64,000 nt of DNA from positions 20,436 to 84,435 of the forward strand of contig NZ_SGVY01000013.1 in the NCBI RefSeq assembly GCF_004535825.1. Reading direction: 5' to 3'. Source of the DNA: Segatella hominis. Its GTDB lineage: Bacteria; Bacteroidota; Bacteroidia; Bacteroidales; Bacteroidaceae. The notes under the pieces are model-generated. The model had not been told where the DNA came from, searched no databases, and was given only the letters and a program-made list of their open reading frames with translations. Of the stretch, positions 7,696 to 15,723 are shown in pieces (position 1 is the stretch's first letter; each line of letters starts with the position of its first letter). Position numbers and translations under genes: made by a program.

Positions 7696-9735
7696 GTGAA
7701 TAGAAAGATATTCTTCTTATTCCTTTTGGGAATATTAAGTGCAGAGAAAAGCGTGTCGGCAATAGTTGCCGACACGCTTCATCATTATCAGCTCCAGGGA
7801 GTTGAAATCACCGGAAAGAAAGTGCGTTCTTCGCTCAAAGAGATAGAGGGTGCTAACGTCATCAATATGAGTCTGATGGACGATATGCCCCGTATTCTCG
7901 GCAATGCGGACCCTATGCACTATGCCCAACTGTTGCCTTGCGTGCAGACCAATTCTGAATATGATGCCGGACTGCATATCCAGGGATGCGACAATTCTCA
8001 CAATTTCGTTTCCATCGGTGGGGCTCCTGTCTATAATGCTGCCCATCTGTTAGGTTTCTTCTCCGTCTTCAATGCCGGACATTTCAATGACATGAGTCTG
8101 CGCAAGTCTTCTTCTTCAGCCGACTTCCCCAATCGTCTCGGTGGAAGCTTGGATCTGCGTACACCTACATGGATCTTGGGCGAGGATAGTATGCAGATGA
8201 AAGCCGTCCATGGTGAAATTTCTGTCGGTCCGATGTCGTCTCAGGGCACCCTCAAGTTGCCCGTAGGCAAGCGCTCCCTGCTCTTGCTATCGGCACGTGC
8301 AGCCTACCTCAATCTGCTCTATTCCAAATGGCTCGAAGTGGAAGGAGATAGGGTCAACTATGATTTCTCTGACTACAATTTTTCTTTCATCACCCAACTC
8401 AATGCCCATCATGTACTGAAATGGGAGGCTTATTGGGGATATGATCGTGTGAAACTCACCCAGGCTGACTATGGATTGAGTGCCAAACTGCGGTGGAACA
8501 ATACGATGGCTGCACTGCATTGGTATTCGAAATGGGGAAATGTGAGTTCCGAACAGATGCTGTATTACTCCCGTTACGCCAATCGGATAGGAGTTGACGA
8601 ACTTTCTTTTGATGTGGACTTGCGTTCTTGGATCTATGATATAGGCTATAAGGGGGATGTGAAATGGGGAAATCTGAAAGGAGGTTTGGAAGTAATCAGA
8701 CATGATTTCCAACCGCAGAAGATCTCTCTGGAGGGAGAGTTTGCCAATGATATTCCTGCTCAACCTACCCAGTCTTCCGTGGAGTCGAGTGCTTATGCTC
8801 TCTATCGTCAACCGTTAGCGGAGAATCTCTCTTGCGAACTGGGTCTGCGGGCGAGTCTTTATCATCATCAGACCCGTTATTATGGTTTGTCACCTAACTT
8901 CAAGCTCCTTTGGAATCCTACTTCCCAAAGTAAGTTGAGCCTGCATGTAGGCATTCATCGCCAATATCTGTTCCAGACAGGGTTCTCCTCGTCCGGATTG
9001 CCATCCGAGTTTTGGTTTTCAGCCGATAGTCTGCGCCGTCCCCAGTATTCCTATAATGCCTCTTTGCAGGGCGAGTTCTGGCTTTTCGACAAAGAATACC
9101 GCCTGAGTACGGAAATCTATTTCAAGTCGCTGAAACATCAGATAGAAAATACGGGCAATGTCTTTGACATCGTCTATTCCTCCTATTCCCTGGACGGTTC
9201 GTTGCTCTATGGCAAAGGTTGCAACTATGGTTTCAATCTGCTGCTGGAAAAGAGGAGGGGAAAGTTGACGGGCTGGTTGAGTTACTCGTGGGGAAGAGCC
9301 AGGAGAAAGTATGATGATGGAAATTATCAGGGCTGGTTTCCTGCCAATCACGAGCGTATCCATGAACTGAATGCAGTAGCCACCTATCATCTCGGTAACA
9401 GATGGAGTTTTGGCGGTACATTAGTGGTAGCTTCAGGCACTCCCTATACCCATATCAACTATGCCTACTTGGTGTCCAATAATCTCCTGACGGAATATGG
9501 TGAACATAATGCAGCAAGAATGAATCCGTATATCCGACTCGATCTGTCGGCAAGTTATGATTTCGTCAACAGGGGCGACTGCAGGAGTGGAATCAATCTC
9601 TCGCTCTATAATGCTACGCTCCATAAGAATGATTTGTTTTATCGCATCAAGGTGTATGATGGTCATGTCAGATATGGAGTGTTCCGTTTTCTGATGCCAA
9701 TCATGCCATCCATTAATTACTATTATAAGTTTTAA
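7696..9735 (+). CDS. TonB-dependent outer-membrane receptor
   Basis: 679 residues starting at GTG 7696 with a signal peptide ending near VSA. The N-terminal plug is recognisable from the arrangement PMHYAQLLPCVQT, LHIQGCDNSHNFVSIGGAPV and GGSLDLRTPTW; the remainder is an alternating beta-barrel ending in an aromatic residue (NYYYKF), as in outer-membrane porins. A CarboxypepD_reg-like extension is absent and the barrel is short for the family. The following gene is a DUF4249 lipoprotein, a regular partner of such receptors in Bacteroidetes. Substrate unknown. Confidence 0.8.
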   Translation: MNRKIFFLFLLGILSAEKSVSAIVADTLHHYQLQGVEITGKKVRSSLKEIEGANVINMSLMDDMPRILGNADPMHYAQLLPCVQTNSEYDAGLHIQGCDNSHNFVSIGGAPVYNAAHLLGFFSVFNAGHFNDMSLRKSSSSADFPNRLGGSLDLRTPTWILGEDSMQMKAVHGEISVGPMSSQGTLKLPVGKRSLLLLSARAAYLNLLYSKWLEVEGDRVNYDFSDYNFSFITQLNAHHVLKWEAYWGYDRVKLTQADYGLSAKLRWNNTMAALHWYSKWGNVSSEQMLYYSRYANRIGVDELSFDVDLRSWIYDIGYKGDVKWGNLKGGLEVIRHDFQPQKISLEGEFANDIPAQPTQSSVESSAYALYRQPLAENLSCELGLRASLYHHQTRYYGLSPNFKLLWNPTSQSKLSLHVGIHRQYLFQTGFSSSGLPSEFWFSADSLRRPQYSYNASLQGEFWLFDKEYRLSTEIYFKSLKHQIENTGNVFDIVYSSYSLDGSLLYGKGCNYGFNLLLEKRRGKLTGWLSYSWGRARRKYDDGNYQGWFPANHERIHELNAVATYHLGNRWSFGGTLVVASGTPYTHINYAYLVSNNLLTEYGEHNAARMNPYIRLDLSASYDFVNRGDCRSGINLSLYNATLHKNDLFYRIKVYDGHVRYGVFRFLMPIMPSINYYYKF

Positions 9736-9757
9736 ACACGATGATCCGTTTTTAGAT

Positions 9758-10648
9758 ATGAAGGAAAGATTAAGATATTTTGCAGGGAAATGGCTTCTCT
9801 CAGTGGGCTGCTTGCAGGTTTTCATCCTGCTGAACTGCTGTCTGCTGAGCAGTTGTTATGATCATGTGGAGACCTCTACCGATAAGCTTCTTGTGGTGGA
9901 GGGCTGGATAGATGCAGGCGATTTCCCGAAGGTAAAGTTGACCAATACGGTTTATCTGAGCAAGAATGAACTGATGCTCGATAGTCTTTCCAACTATCTG
10001 GAGCGCTGGGCAAAGGTAACCATCTCCGACGGTACCCGTACAGAGACCATGGTGGGCAGGTATGATCGCAATTATTTCCCACCTTTCGTCTATACCACTT
10101 ATGATATGCGGGGCGAGATAGGTAAGGAATATACATTAAGAGTAGAGACACCTGATGGACAGGTGGCAGAGGCTACAACGACCATTCCGGAGCCGGTAGT
10201 TATCGACAGTTTTCATGTAGAGCAGGCGATGGTGGACAGTTTGTATCAGATTTATGCTTACACAAGTTGCAAGCAGCGATGCAAACTCTTTTCCCAAGTG
10301 ATGGGAAAGGATAAGGAATTTCTTTCTGCGGAATTGGGATTGATGAATGCCGGAATGATAGGTGCTGAGGGGAAAGTTTCCGTTCGCAGAGGTCGTTCCA
10401 ACCTGATCAAGAACAGGGATCCATATTTTCATGAAGGAGAAATGGTGCGTGTGAAGTTTGCTACGCTCGATTCCACCTCGTATGAGTATTGGCGCAGTTT
10501 TGAGGATTTGGCAGCCCTCTCCCGCGTCCCACTCGTACCCGTCAGCACCAATCTGAAGTCAAATGTCAGAGGTGCTTTGGGGTACTGGTGCGGTTATGGT
10601 GCCACTTTCTATCGTATTCAGATCCCCTTTTTAAAGGTAAAAAGGTAA
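9758..10648 (+). CDS. DUF4249 family lipoprotein
   Basis: 296 residues. A hydrophobic N-terminus ends in a Cys-rich lipobox region (LLSSCYDH), followed by the family-typical opening TDKLLVVEGWIDAGDFPKVKL. DUF4249 proteins are surface lipoproteins encoded beside TonB-dependent receptors; the role is not established. It follows the receptor by 22 bp, so the two form an operon. The last residues (LKVKR) are encoded by the dispersed AAAGGTAAAAA repeat, meaning the repeat has inserted at or replaced the natural C-terminus. Confidence 0.7.
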   Translation: MKERLRYFAGKWLLSVGCLQVFILLNCCLLSSCYDHVETSTDKLLVVEGWIDAGDFPKVKLTNTVYLSKNELMLDSLSNYLERWAKVTISDGTRTETMVGRYDRNYFPPFVYTTYDMRGEIGKEYTLRVETPDGQVAEATTTIPEPVVIDSFHVEQAMVDSLYQIYAYTSCKQRCKLFSQVMGKDKEFLSAELGLMNAGMIGAEGKVSVRRGRSNLIKNRDPYFHEGEMVRVKFATLDSTSYEYWRSFEDLAALSRVPLVPVSTNLKSNVRGALGYWCGYGATFYRIQIPFLKVKR

Positions 10649-10720
10649 AAAAGAGATTTTAAAGGCGAGAGAAAGTTAAGCAAATTACAAATGAGAAAGT
10701 TTTAAAAAATGAGAAATGAG

Positions 10721-10763
10721 AAATGGTCGAAAGTTCAGTTGTTAACAAAACTTTCGACCATTT
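10721..10763. terminator. bidirectional hairpin terminator
   Basis: Perfect 15-bp stem: AAATGGTCGAAAGTT at 10721-10735 pairs with 10749-10763. It lies between the convergent DUF4249 and rubrerythrin genes and could end transcription from both. Confidence 0.7.
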
Positions 10764-10802
10764 ATAGAGTTAAAAGCCAACGTTTTTTTTACCTTTTTAC
10801 CT

Positions 10803-11345
10803 TTAATAGTTCCTTGCTTCAATCTGGAAGTAGCTCTGAGGGTGGTTGCAAACTGGGCAAACCTCAGGAGCCTGCTTGCCAACTACGATATGGCCGCAGT
10901 TGGAGCACTGCCAGATGCAATCGCCATCACGAGAGAAGACGAGCTTGTCCTGTACGTTCTTCAAGAGCTTGCGATAACGCTCCTCATGATGCTTCTCGAT
11001 TTCAGCAACCATTTCAAACTTGGCTGCAATCTCCTCGAAACCTTCCTCACGAGCCTCTTTTGCCATGCGTGGGTACATTTCAGTCCACTCATCGTGCTCA
11101 CCATTGGCTGCAGCTTCCAGATTCTTCTCAGTATCCTGGATAGCACCGCCCTCCAAATACTTGAACCACAACTTGGCATGCTCTTTCTCGTTAGCAGCAG
11201 TCTCCTCGAAGATGTTAGCGATCTGAACATAACCATCTTTCTTTGCCTTGGAAGCAAAGTATGTATATTTGTTACGAGCCTGTGACTCACCTGCAAATGC
11301 TTCCTGTAAGTTCTTTTCTGTTTTTGTTCCTTTTAATTCTTTCAT
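10803..11345 (-). CDS. rbr: rubrerythrin
   Basis: Cytoplasmic non-heme iron peroxidase that reduces hydrogen peroxide in anaerobes. The N-terminal four-helix di-iron domain shows the ligand motifs [21 protein letters not shown] and [10 protein letters not shown] (ExxH pairs), and the C-terminal rubredoxin domain has two knuckles, CSNCGH and CPVCNHP, binding the FeS4 iron. 180 residues, the normal length. It is monocistronic, with its own promoter and a terminator at each side. Confidence 0.95.
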   Translation of the reverse strand: MKELKGTKTEKNLQEAFAGESQARNKYTYFASKAKKDGYVQIANIFEETAANEKEHAKLWFKYLEGGAIQDTEKNLEAAANGEHDEWTEMYPRMAKEAREEGFEEIAAKFEMVAEIEKHHEERYRKLLKNVQDKLVFSRDGDCIWQCSNCGHIVVGKQAPEVCPVCNHPQSYFQIEARNY

Positions 11346-11390
11346 AATGTATCTGTTTAAAAGTTAATAATCTTATTCCTAACTTCTTTG

Positions 11391-11422
11391 CAAAGATATT
11401 GTAATTTTTCCAATATTACAAA
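11391..11422 (-). promoter_or_regulatory. rubrerythrin promoter
   Basis: On the minus strand TTTG (11422-11419), a 20-bp spacer and TATCTTTG (11398-11391) form a textbook Bacteroidetes -33/-7 pair 46 bp upstream of the start codon. Confidence 0.75.
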
Positions 11423-11465
11423 TTTGTGGAAATCTTTTTTCTTCTATTTTGCAACTTTTAACGGA

Positions 11466-11511
11466 AAAGCGTACTAAATGCAAGCTTTTGGCTACACATT
11501 TAGTACGCTTT
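11466..11511. terminator. hairpin terminator after the endonuclease gene
   Basis: Perfect 15-bp stem, AAAGCGTACTAAATG at 11466-11480 with its complement at 11497-11511. It lies just beyond the minus-strand endonuclease stop codon. Confidence 0.7.
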
Positions 11512-11548
11512 ATCTTTAGTTTTTCATATCTGAATTTAATATTTCAGT

Positions 11549-13096
11549 TTAGTATCTGATCAACTTGCGAGTCGCATTTCCCTGTTTGATGATCACGACA
11601 CCCTTCATTCCAGAGGTGGATGTCATCTGTCTTCCATCGATGGTGAAAATCTGGTATGGCAGGTTGAAATCAATCTCACCGCGGTTGTCGGTTGTGATGA
11701 CAGGAGTGTTGATGCCAGTAGGAACCTTGGTGCCTGTGATATTCAGTTTCTTGATTTCCCAGTATGGACCGATCTCGTTATCGCTTGTATAGTGGAAAGC
11801 GAGTTTCACCTTGCCGCCACAATATTGAGACAGATCCAGGTCGAAGTCAGCAAAATTCCAACTGTCCTTGCTTGGTACAGCTAAGTCAGGCAATTTGCTG
11901 ACGTTATCCTCGCCGGTTTCCGAATCTATCACCGTTGCCTCTACAGAGAGATATTTCAAAGCATTTCCCTTGGCGAAATTGATGGCCTGATTGATGGTCA
12001 GGGTAGCATGTCTGTAATCTGTCAGATCGAGTTCCGGTAAGTAAAGATAAGCATCTGCTACATGATTCTTATCTTTAGAATACGAAGTTCCTTTCCAACC
12101 AAATTGACTGTCTTGTTTCCAGATGGAGGTGTTACTGCTTTCATTCTTAACAATCTTTTCAGTGCAGCCACCTTTTTCTCTGGTAAAGTCGGCACTGTAG
12201 ATGTTATCAGGTTCGTCAGGAGAAGGAGTGATGGTACCTCCGCCTTCACCATTCTTATAGTCGGTGGATTTCAGGGTTGTTTCCGGATTGAAGGCATAGT
12301 TGATACTGTCACCCCATACATATTCCATCAAGTTAGGAAAATCCACGTATGGGTTTCTGTTGCCCTGTATCTTATAGACATCCTCGTTGCGTTTAATCTC
12401 AAGAGCATCAGGTTTGTCTCCCTTAGCCCATTGAATAAACAGTTTGTAAGCCCATGGTTGGAGGGTAGGGTAGGCACCTTGCTGGAGAATCTGGAGAGCT
12501 TGGGTGCCACTCCAGTTGTAGTTCTGATAGGTGGTTGCCATATACATATAACCACGGGCAAAGTCGCCTTTCCAAAGATTGGCAGGTTCCCAATACCAAT
12601 TACCATCATTACCTTTTCCAACCTTTGTCCAGCCATTACCCCTGTCTCCATTCACAACGGTACCCATAGGATAATTGCTTTTTGTGGAATTAATTCTGCT
12701 CTCACAAGGCATGAGGTTGTAGAGGTCTTTGTATGCCTGACTTTTGGCACCTCCCCACCAGCTCTTCGGGAAGGAATGTTCGATATTCATTCCTGCCCCC
12801 ACAGCACCTTGTGAAGTAGATTTCACCCATTCTTTCTCAGCAGAGTAGCGGTCGATGAAATAGCCACGCTCATCACGGTCTGTATCCCAAAATCCCCACC
12901 AGGTTTTCCCCTTTCCACTACCATATTCAAGAACCTTGGCGTCTTTGATGATATTGTATATGGCCGTTTTCAGTTCTGCTCCTTTCTTACCTTTGAGCGA
13001 GTTGTAATATCCATCAGGAATTTGTGCCAGAGATGGAATGGCTGGCAGGACAGCTGCGACGATCGCCAGTGTCCAATGTAGTAATCTTTTTCTCAT
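11549..13096 (-). CDS. secreted endonuclease I (EndA/NucM family) with C-terminal sorting tail
   Basis: Exported nonspecific nuclease. The signal peptide ends near PSLAQ; the catalytic region carries NIEHSFPKSWWGG, with the conserved His of the beta-beta-alpha metal-finger fold, and ends near residue 270 with NPYVDFPNLMEYVWG. A jelly-roll-like domain and a C-terminal tail (IFTIDGRQM, GVVIIKQGNATRKLIRY) follow; the tail resembles type IX secretion sorting domains, implying delivery to the surface or medium. 515 residues. The prophage has inserted upstream of this gene, beyond its promoter. Confidence 0.85.
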   Translation of the reverse strand: MRKRLLHWTLAIVAAVLPAIPSLAQIPDGYYNSLKGKKGAELKTAIYNIIKDAKVLEYGSGKGKTWWGFWDTDRDERGYFIDRYSAEKEWVKSTSQGAVGAGMNIEHSFPKSWWGGAKSQAYKDLYNLMPCESRINSTKSNYPMGTVVNGDRGNGWTKVGKGNDGNWYWEPANLWKGDFARGYMYMATTYQNYNWSGTQALQILQQGAYPTLQPWAYKLFIQWAKGDKPDALEIKRNEDVYKIQGNRNPYVDFPNLMEYVWGDSINYAFNPETTLKSTDYKNGEGGGTITPSPDEPDNIYSADFTREKGGCTEKIVKNESSNTSIWKQDSQFGWKGTSYSKDKNHVADAYLYLPELDLTDYRHATLTINQAINFAKGNALKYLSVEATVIDSETGEDNVSKLPDLAVPSKDSWNFADFDLDLSQYCGGKVKLAFHYTSDNEIGPYWEIKKLNITGTKVPTGINTPVITTDNRGEIDFNLPYQIFTIDGRQMTSTSGMKGVVIIKQGNATRKLIRY

Positions 13097-13149
13097 AACA
13101 ATTCATCTTTTAGTTGCCAAAAAAATAATTAGAATTCTGAATCACATGG

Positions 13150-13157
13150 CAAAAATA
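13150..13157 (-). promoter_or_regulatory. endonuclease promoter -7 box
   Basis: Minus-strand TATTTTTG (TAnnTTTG) 53 bp upstream of the start at 13096. It lies on the host side of the prophage junction, so the insertion probably left it intact. Confidence 0.5.
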
Positions 13158-13287
13158 CAAATAAAATCCGATAATCCCCTCCTTTTCCCAATTTATTTTC
13201 ATATTGTCGCAATTATTTATTATATATGAAATCCAGAGAGTGTATGGAAATATAGATGGTTACTGTCGAAGTGTGTCGTTGAATGTC

Positions 13288-13292
13288 GTTCT
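13288..13292. repeat. candidate target-site duplication, left copy (GTTCT)
   Basis: GTTCT directly outside the inferred left end and again at 49881-49885. Five bases is the duplication length made by Mu. Removing the prophage and one copy restores a sequence that continues the 23-bp host repeat seen on the right, which supports this choice over an alternative CGAAG pair (13267-13271 and 49900-49904). Confidence 0.55.
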
Positions 13293-13300
13293 ACGGGCAT

Positions 13301-13318
13301 GAAAACGAAATGTACAAA
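13301..13318 (+). other. left end transposase-type site L1
   Basis: GAAAACGAAATGTACAAA matches the inverted right-end site at 49854-49871 at 16 of 18 positions. It begins 8 bp inside the inferred left terminus, comparable to Mu L1. Confidence 0.65.
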
Positions 13319-13393
13319 GAGCCTATGAACCTGAAAAGAGGGAAAGGCGTGTATATGAGGGAGTTACGAGAGTGTGGAGGGAGAACAGAGGAT

Positions 13394-13410
13394 AAAACGA
13401 AATGTGCAAA
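13394..13410 (+). other. left end transposase-type site L2
   Basis: AAAACGAAATGTGCAAA. Its first 15 bases match the inner right-end site (49834-49848, inverted) exactly. The roughly 93-bp distance from L1 resembles the wide L1-L2 spacing of Mu. Confidence 0.65.
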
Positions 13411-14098
13411 AGGTTGAATCGGGTTTAATTTGGGTTTAATTCTGTTTAGGGAAGCGTTTAATCTGGGGCGAATTTTGAACGAGGCGCGGTTTAATTTGGT
13501 TGAATTGAGAGCGGGCAAAGGTGGCGACGGGGCTGCTTTTGGTCGCTTTTTTCGTGCGTGGGCGTTTCTACGGGGCGCGGTGGGCAGATGGAGGGGCGAG
13601 AGGGAGAAAGGACGGGAGAAAGGCTTAAAAGGGGCAAAGGCGGGGCGCAGAGGAAAGAAAAGAGGGTGAAAGGAGTGGAAAGGCAGGCGTTTGGGCGTGT
13701 TTTGGAGCTATTTTTGGCGCGCGTGGGGGCTTTGACGGGGTGCAGCTGCATGATGCTCAGGGGTGGGCGTTTAAATGGTGCATAAACAGCGTTTAAATGG
13801 TGGTTAATCGGTGGCCAGAAAGGAGGCCAAACGGTGCAGGGTGGCGGTGGCTGAACCCTGCACTTTTCGTTTGTTTTTAGCCATTGGGTGGACTGTTGGG
13901 TGGACAGTTGGGAGGACATTTCTGTCTCGAATATCACCACTAACTATACTTTTAAGGTTTCAAAAAGCGGCTTTATGGTGAGAATACACCCCTTTAATTA
14001 CCATTAAACGCAGAGACTGGGAAATGGCGCAAGCCCTTTATTTATCGGGGTTCTGGCGTGTTTAACGGGTGTTTAACAGCAAATGAAGCCTCGTTTTT
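13411..14098. other. noncoding left-end region with several short repeats
   Basis: No convincing gene. The region is purine-rich on the plus strand (about 13560-13690) and holds GTTTAAT at 13423, 13434, 13456 and 13489; two copies of GCGTTTAAATGGTG (13767-13780, 13789-13802); three tandem 12-mers of the type TTGGGTGGACAG (13884-13919); and two GTGTTTAAC (about 14052-14071). The placement between the left end and the repressor matches where Mu has its transposition enhancer and control sites. Confidence 0.45.
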
Positions 14099-14740
14099 TT
14101 ATTCGGTACGTATTAAGCCCATAACTATGGCTATATGATAGACGGCACGGCGCGGGATCTGGAATGGTTTATAATTTTCGTTTTCAGATACCAGCGTAAT
14201 GGTTTCGTCGTCGGTGCCCTGCTCTACCTTTTTAATAAGCGCGCCTTGGTCGGTGTCGAGGACGTAAACCTTACCCCACTGGAAGAACAGGTCGGTCGGT
14301 GATAGCATCTTGCACGCCACCATATCACCAGAGTAATAACGTGGCTGCATGGAGTCGCCACGTACATATATAAGGAAGTCGGCATTTTTGAAAGCTGGCA
14401 CGACATAGTGGTCACATTCCTGCAAAAGAACGGTTTGGCTACCCGTAAAGCAGCCCGCCATAGCTTCCACTGGAATGAGAGGAATGCCCGTGCCGTCCTT
14501 TGTTGGCTTTATTCCTTTTAAACTTTTAAGCATATCTCCTTTGCCAGTAATAAGCCAATTAATATTTATTTCCGCAAGTGCGGAAACTTTCTCAACAACA
14601 TCAAAAGACGGCTTTCCCTGTCTTTTGCCTACAATATTATCAACAACAGACGGTGTAACGCCTATTGCATTAGCAAAAGCACTCTTATTACCTTTGAATA
14701 AAGTGCCTATTATCTGGGTAAATCTTTCGTTTATAGTCAT
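14099..14740 (-). CDS. lysogeny repressor, HTH plus S24 autoprotease
   Basis: CI/LexA-type phage repressor that would keep lytic transcription off and self-cleave after DNA damage. I use the ATG at 14740 (MTINERFTQII), giving 213 residues. The N-terminal XRE helix-turn-helix (NKSAFANAIGVTPSVVDNIV) is followed by an S24 domain with a cleavage site Ala-Gly (about 95-96, VEAMAGCF), catalytic Ser about 130 in GDSMQP and Lys about 170 in ALIKKV. Mu's own repressor lacks this protease, so induction here may be SOS-linked. Three matching operators lie at 14569, 14754 and 14794. Confidence 0.85.
   Translation of the reverse strand: MTINERFTQIIGTLFKGNKSAFANAIGVTPSVVDNIVGKRQGKPSFDVVEKVSALAEININWLITGKGDMLKSLKGIKPTKDGTGIPLIPVEAMAGCFTGSQTVLLQECDHYVVPAFKNADFLIYVRGDSMQPRYYSGDMVACKMLSPTDLFFQWGKVYVLDTDQGALIKKVEQGTDDETITLVSENENYKPFQIPRRAVYHIAIVMGLIRTE
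14569..14586. promoter_or_regulatory. operator O3 inside the repressor gene
   Basis: Perfect palindrome TTTCCGCA-AG-TGCGGAAA, within the 5' part of the repressor coding region. Same pattern as O1 and O2. Confidence 0.55.
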
Positions 14741-14753
14741 AATTTTAATAAAT

Positions 14754-14771
14754 TTTCCACAGATGCGTAAA
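14754..14771. promoter_or_regulatory. operator O1 at the repressor start
   Basis: TTTCCACA-GA-TGCGTAAA, 13 bp upstream of the repressor ATG; probably autoregulatory. Centre-to-centre distance to O2 is 40 bp, about four helical turns. Confidence 0.55.
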
Positions 14772-14786
14772 ATAGTTGCCAAAAAA

Positions 14787-14818
14787 TTTGGTATTTCCGC
14801 AAATGCGTATTATCTTTG
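14787..14818 (+). promoter_or_regulatory. early lytic promoter with embedded operator O2
   Basis: TTTG (14787-14790), 20-bp spacer, TATCTTTG (14811-14818): an ideal Bacteroidetes promoter facing the early genes. The spacer is filled by the operator-like TTTCCGCA-AA-TGCGTATT starting at 14794, so bound repressor would block polymerase directly. Confidence 0.75.
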
Positions 14819-14904
14819 CACCCGTGTTAAGTATAACACAGCGGCCAAAGATACGAAAAAAGGTCGAAAATAACGAATTTTATAACTTAAAAGTTAATAA
14901 AGCA

Positions 14905-15345
14905 ATGAATATTGATGAATTTAGAACCCTAACAGGGCAAGAAGTTACAGAAAGCGAGTTCGCGGACATTACCAAGCTGTATATGGCTACGGGCAACATG
15001 GACAAACAGACGTTTTGCGGTCTTTGGAAGAAAAACGACCTTTTCAGCATCGCGCTGGAGGTAGAACGCAACCTGTCCGCAAAAGTCACCTTTGCGGAAA
15101 AGGTGCTCGCCAACAAAGAGCAAGAGCTCGACGACATGGCAGACCAACAGGCAGCAGAACGCGAGACCATGAGCCACGCGGCTGACGTGCTTCTGGCTGT
15201 AGATGAAGCAGACGACAACGTGGACGCTTACGAGGCAGCCATTAAACTGGTGACACGCCGCGAAGTGGTGGAGCGCAAAGTGCGCATAGGCTTGCGCCTG
15301 AGAGAGGAAGACAAGAAGTATATTTTGAACCATTTAAACAAGTAA
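14905..15345 (+). CDS. early phage protein, coiled-coil, unknown function
   Basis: 146 residues from the ATG at 14905. An N-terminal MNIDEFRTLTGQEVTESEF segment is followed by a long charged helical region likely to form a coiled coil (about residues 50-100). It is the first gene after the repressor-controlled promoter, the position of Ner in Mu, but no helix-turn-helix is evident. An upstream in-frame start at 14776 would overlap the promoter and is not used. Not recognised further. Confidence 0.6.
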   Translation: MNIDEFRTLTGQEVTESEFADITKLYMATGNMDKQTFCGLWKKNDLFSIALEVERNLSAKVTFAEKVLANKEQELDDMADQQAAERETMSHAADVLLAVDEADDNVDAYEAAIKLVTRREVVERKVRIGLRLREEDKKYILNHLNK

Positions 15346-15349
15346 AGAT

Positions 15350-15721
15350 ATGGAAGCAACAAGAAAGCAAATCGAGGTAACGAAAGAGGTACGCGCAGAG
15401 ATTAAAAAAGCGTTTAAGTGCTCAGATATGACACTGTGGCGCGCGTTGAACTTTAGCAACGATACGCCCACCAGCCTGCGCATCAGAAAGTTTGCGAAGC
15501 AGAAGGGCGGCGTGCTGCTTCTGCTCACCCCTGCCACTGAGACCATACACGACGCCGACGGGTATATGCGCCAGTATTTCGAGAACGGTGCCATGCTGGA
15601 GGCCGACAAAGGCACTGGCACGGTGCAAGTGTTTGACAAGGACGGCAACGTGCGCCGCGAGGTGAAGCACTGCACGATCGAGCAGTTCTATATAGAACAA
15701 ACCTTTGCTGGAGGGCTTTAA
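15350..15721 (+). CDS. early phage protein, putative DNA-binding
   Basis: 123 residues, 4 bp after the previous gene and 2 bp before the transposase. The N-terminal part (VRAEIKKAFKCSDMTLWRAL) has the spacing of a helix-turn-helix and is followed by a basic segment; the C-terminal half is mixed. It could regulate or assist transposition, judged only from position and the possible HTH. Confidence 0.55.
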   Translation: MEATRKQIEVTKEVRAEIKKAFKCSDMTLWRALNFSNDTPTSLRIRKFAKQKGGVLLLLTPATETIHDADGYMRQYFENGAMLEADKGTGTVQVFDKDGNVRREVKHCTIEQFYIEQTFAGGL

Positions 15722-15723
15722 TT

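Noticed and set aside
10709-11285. Plus-strand frames opposite rubrerythrin.
   Set aside because: The minus-strand frame is an unambiguous full-length rubrerythrin with metal-binding motifs; the others are shadows.
13267-13271. CGAAG (with copy at 49900-49904) as alternative target-site duplication; its left terminus would start with TG.
   Set aside because: The right copy lies inside the regular 23-bp host repeat array, and the right terminus would still lack CA. GTTCT places the end sites nearer the termini and restores the repeat. Kept as second choice.
13430-13669. Basic 79-codon frame in the left-end region (Arg/Lys/Gly-rich).
   Set aside because: TTG start, extreme composition due to the purine-rich strand, and no regular gene context; a larger Pro-rich frame exists on the opposite strand for the same reason.
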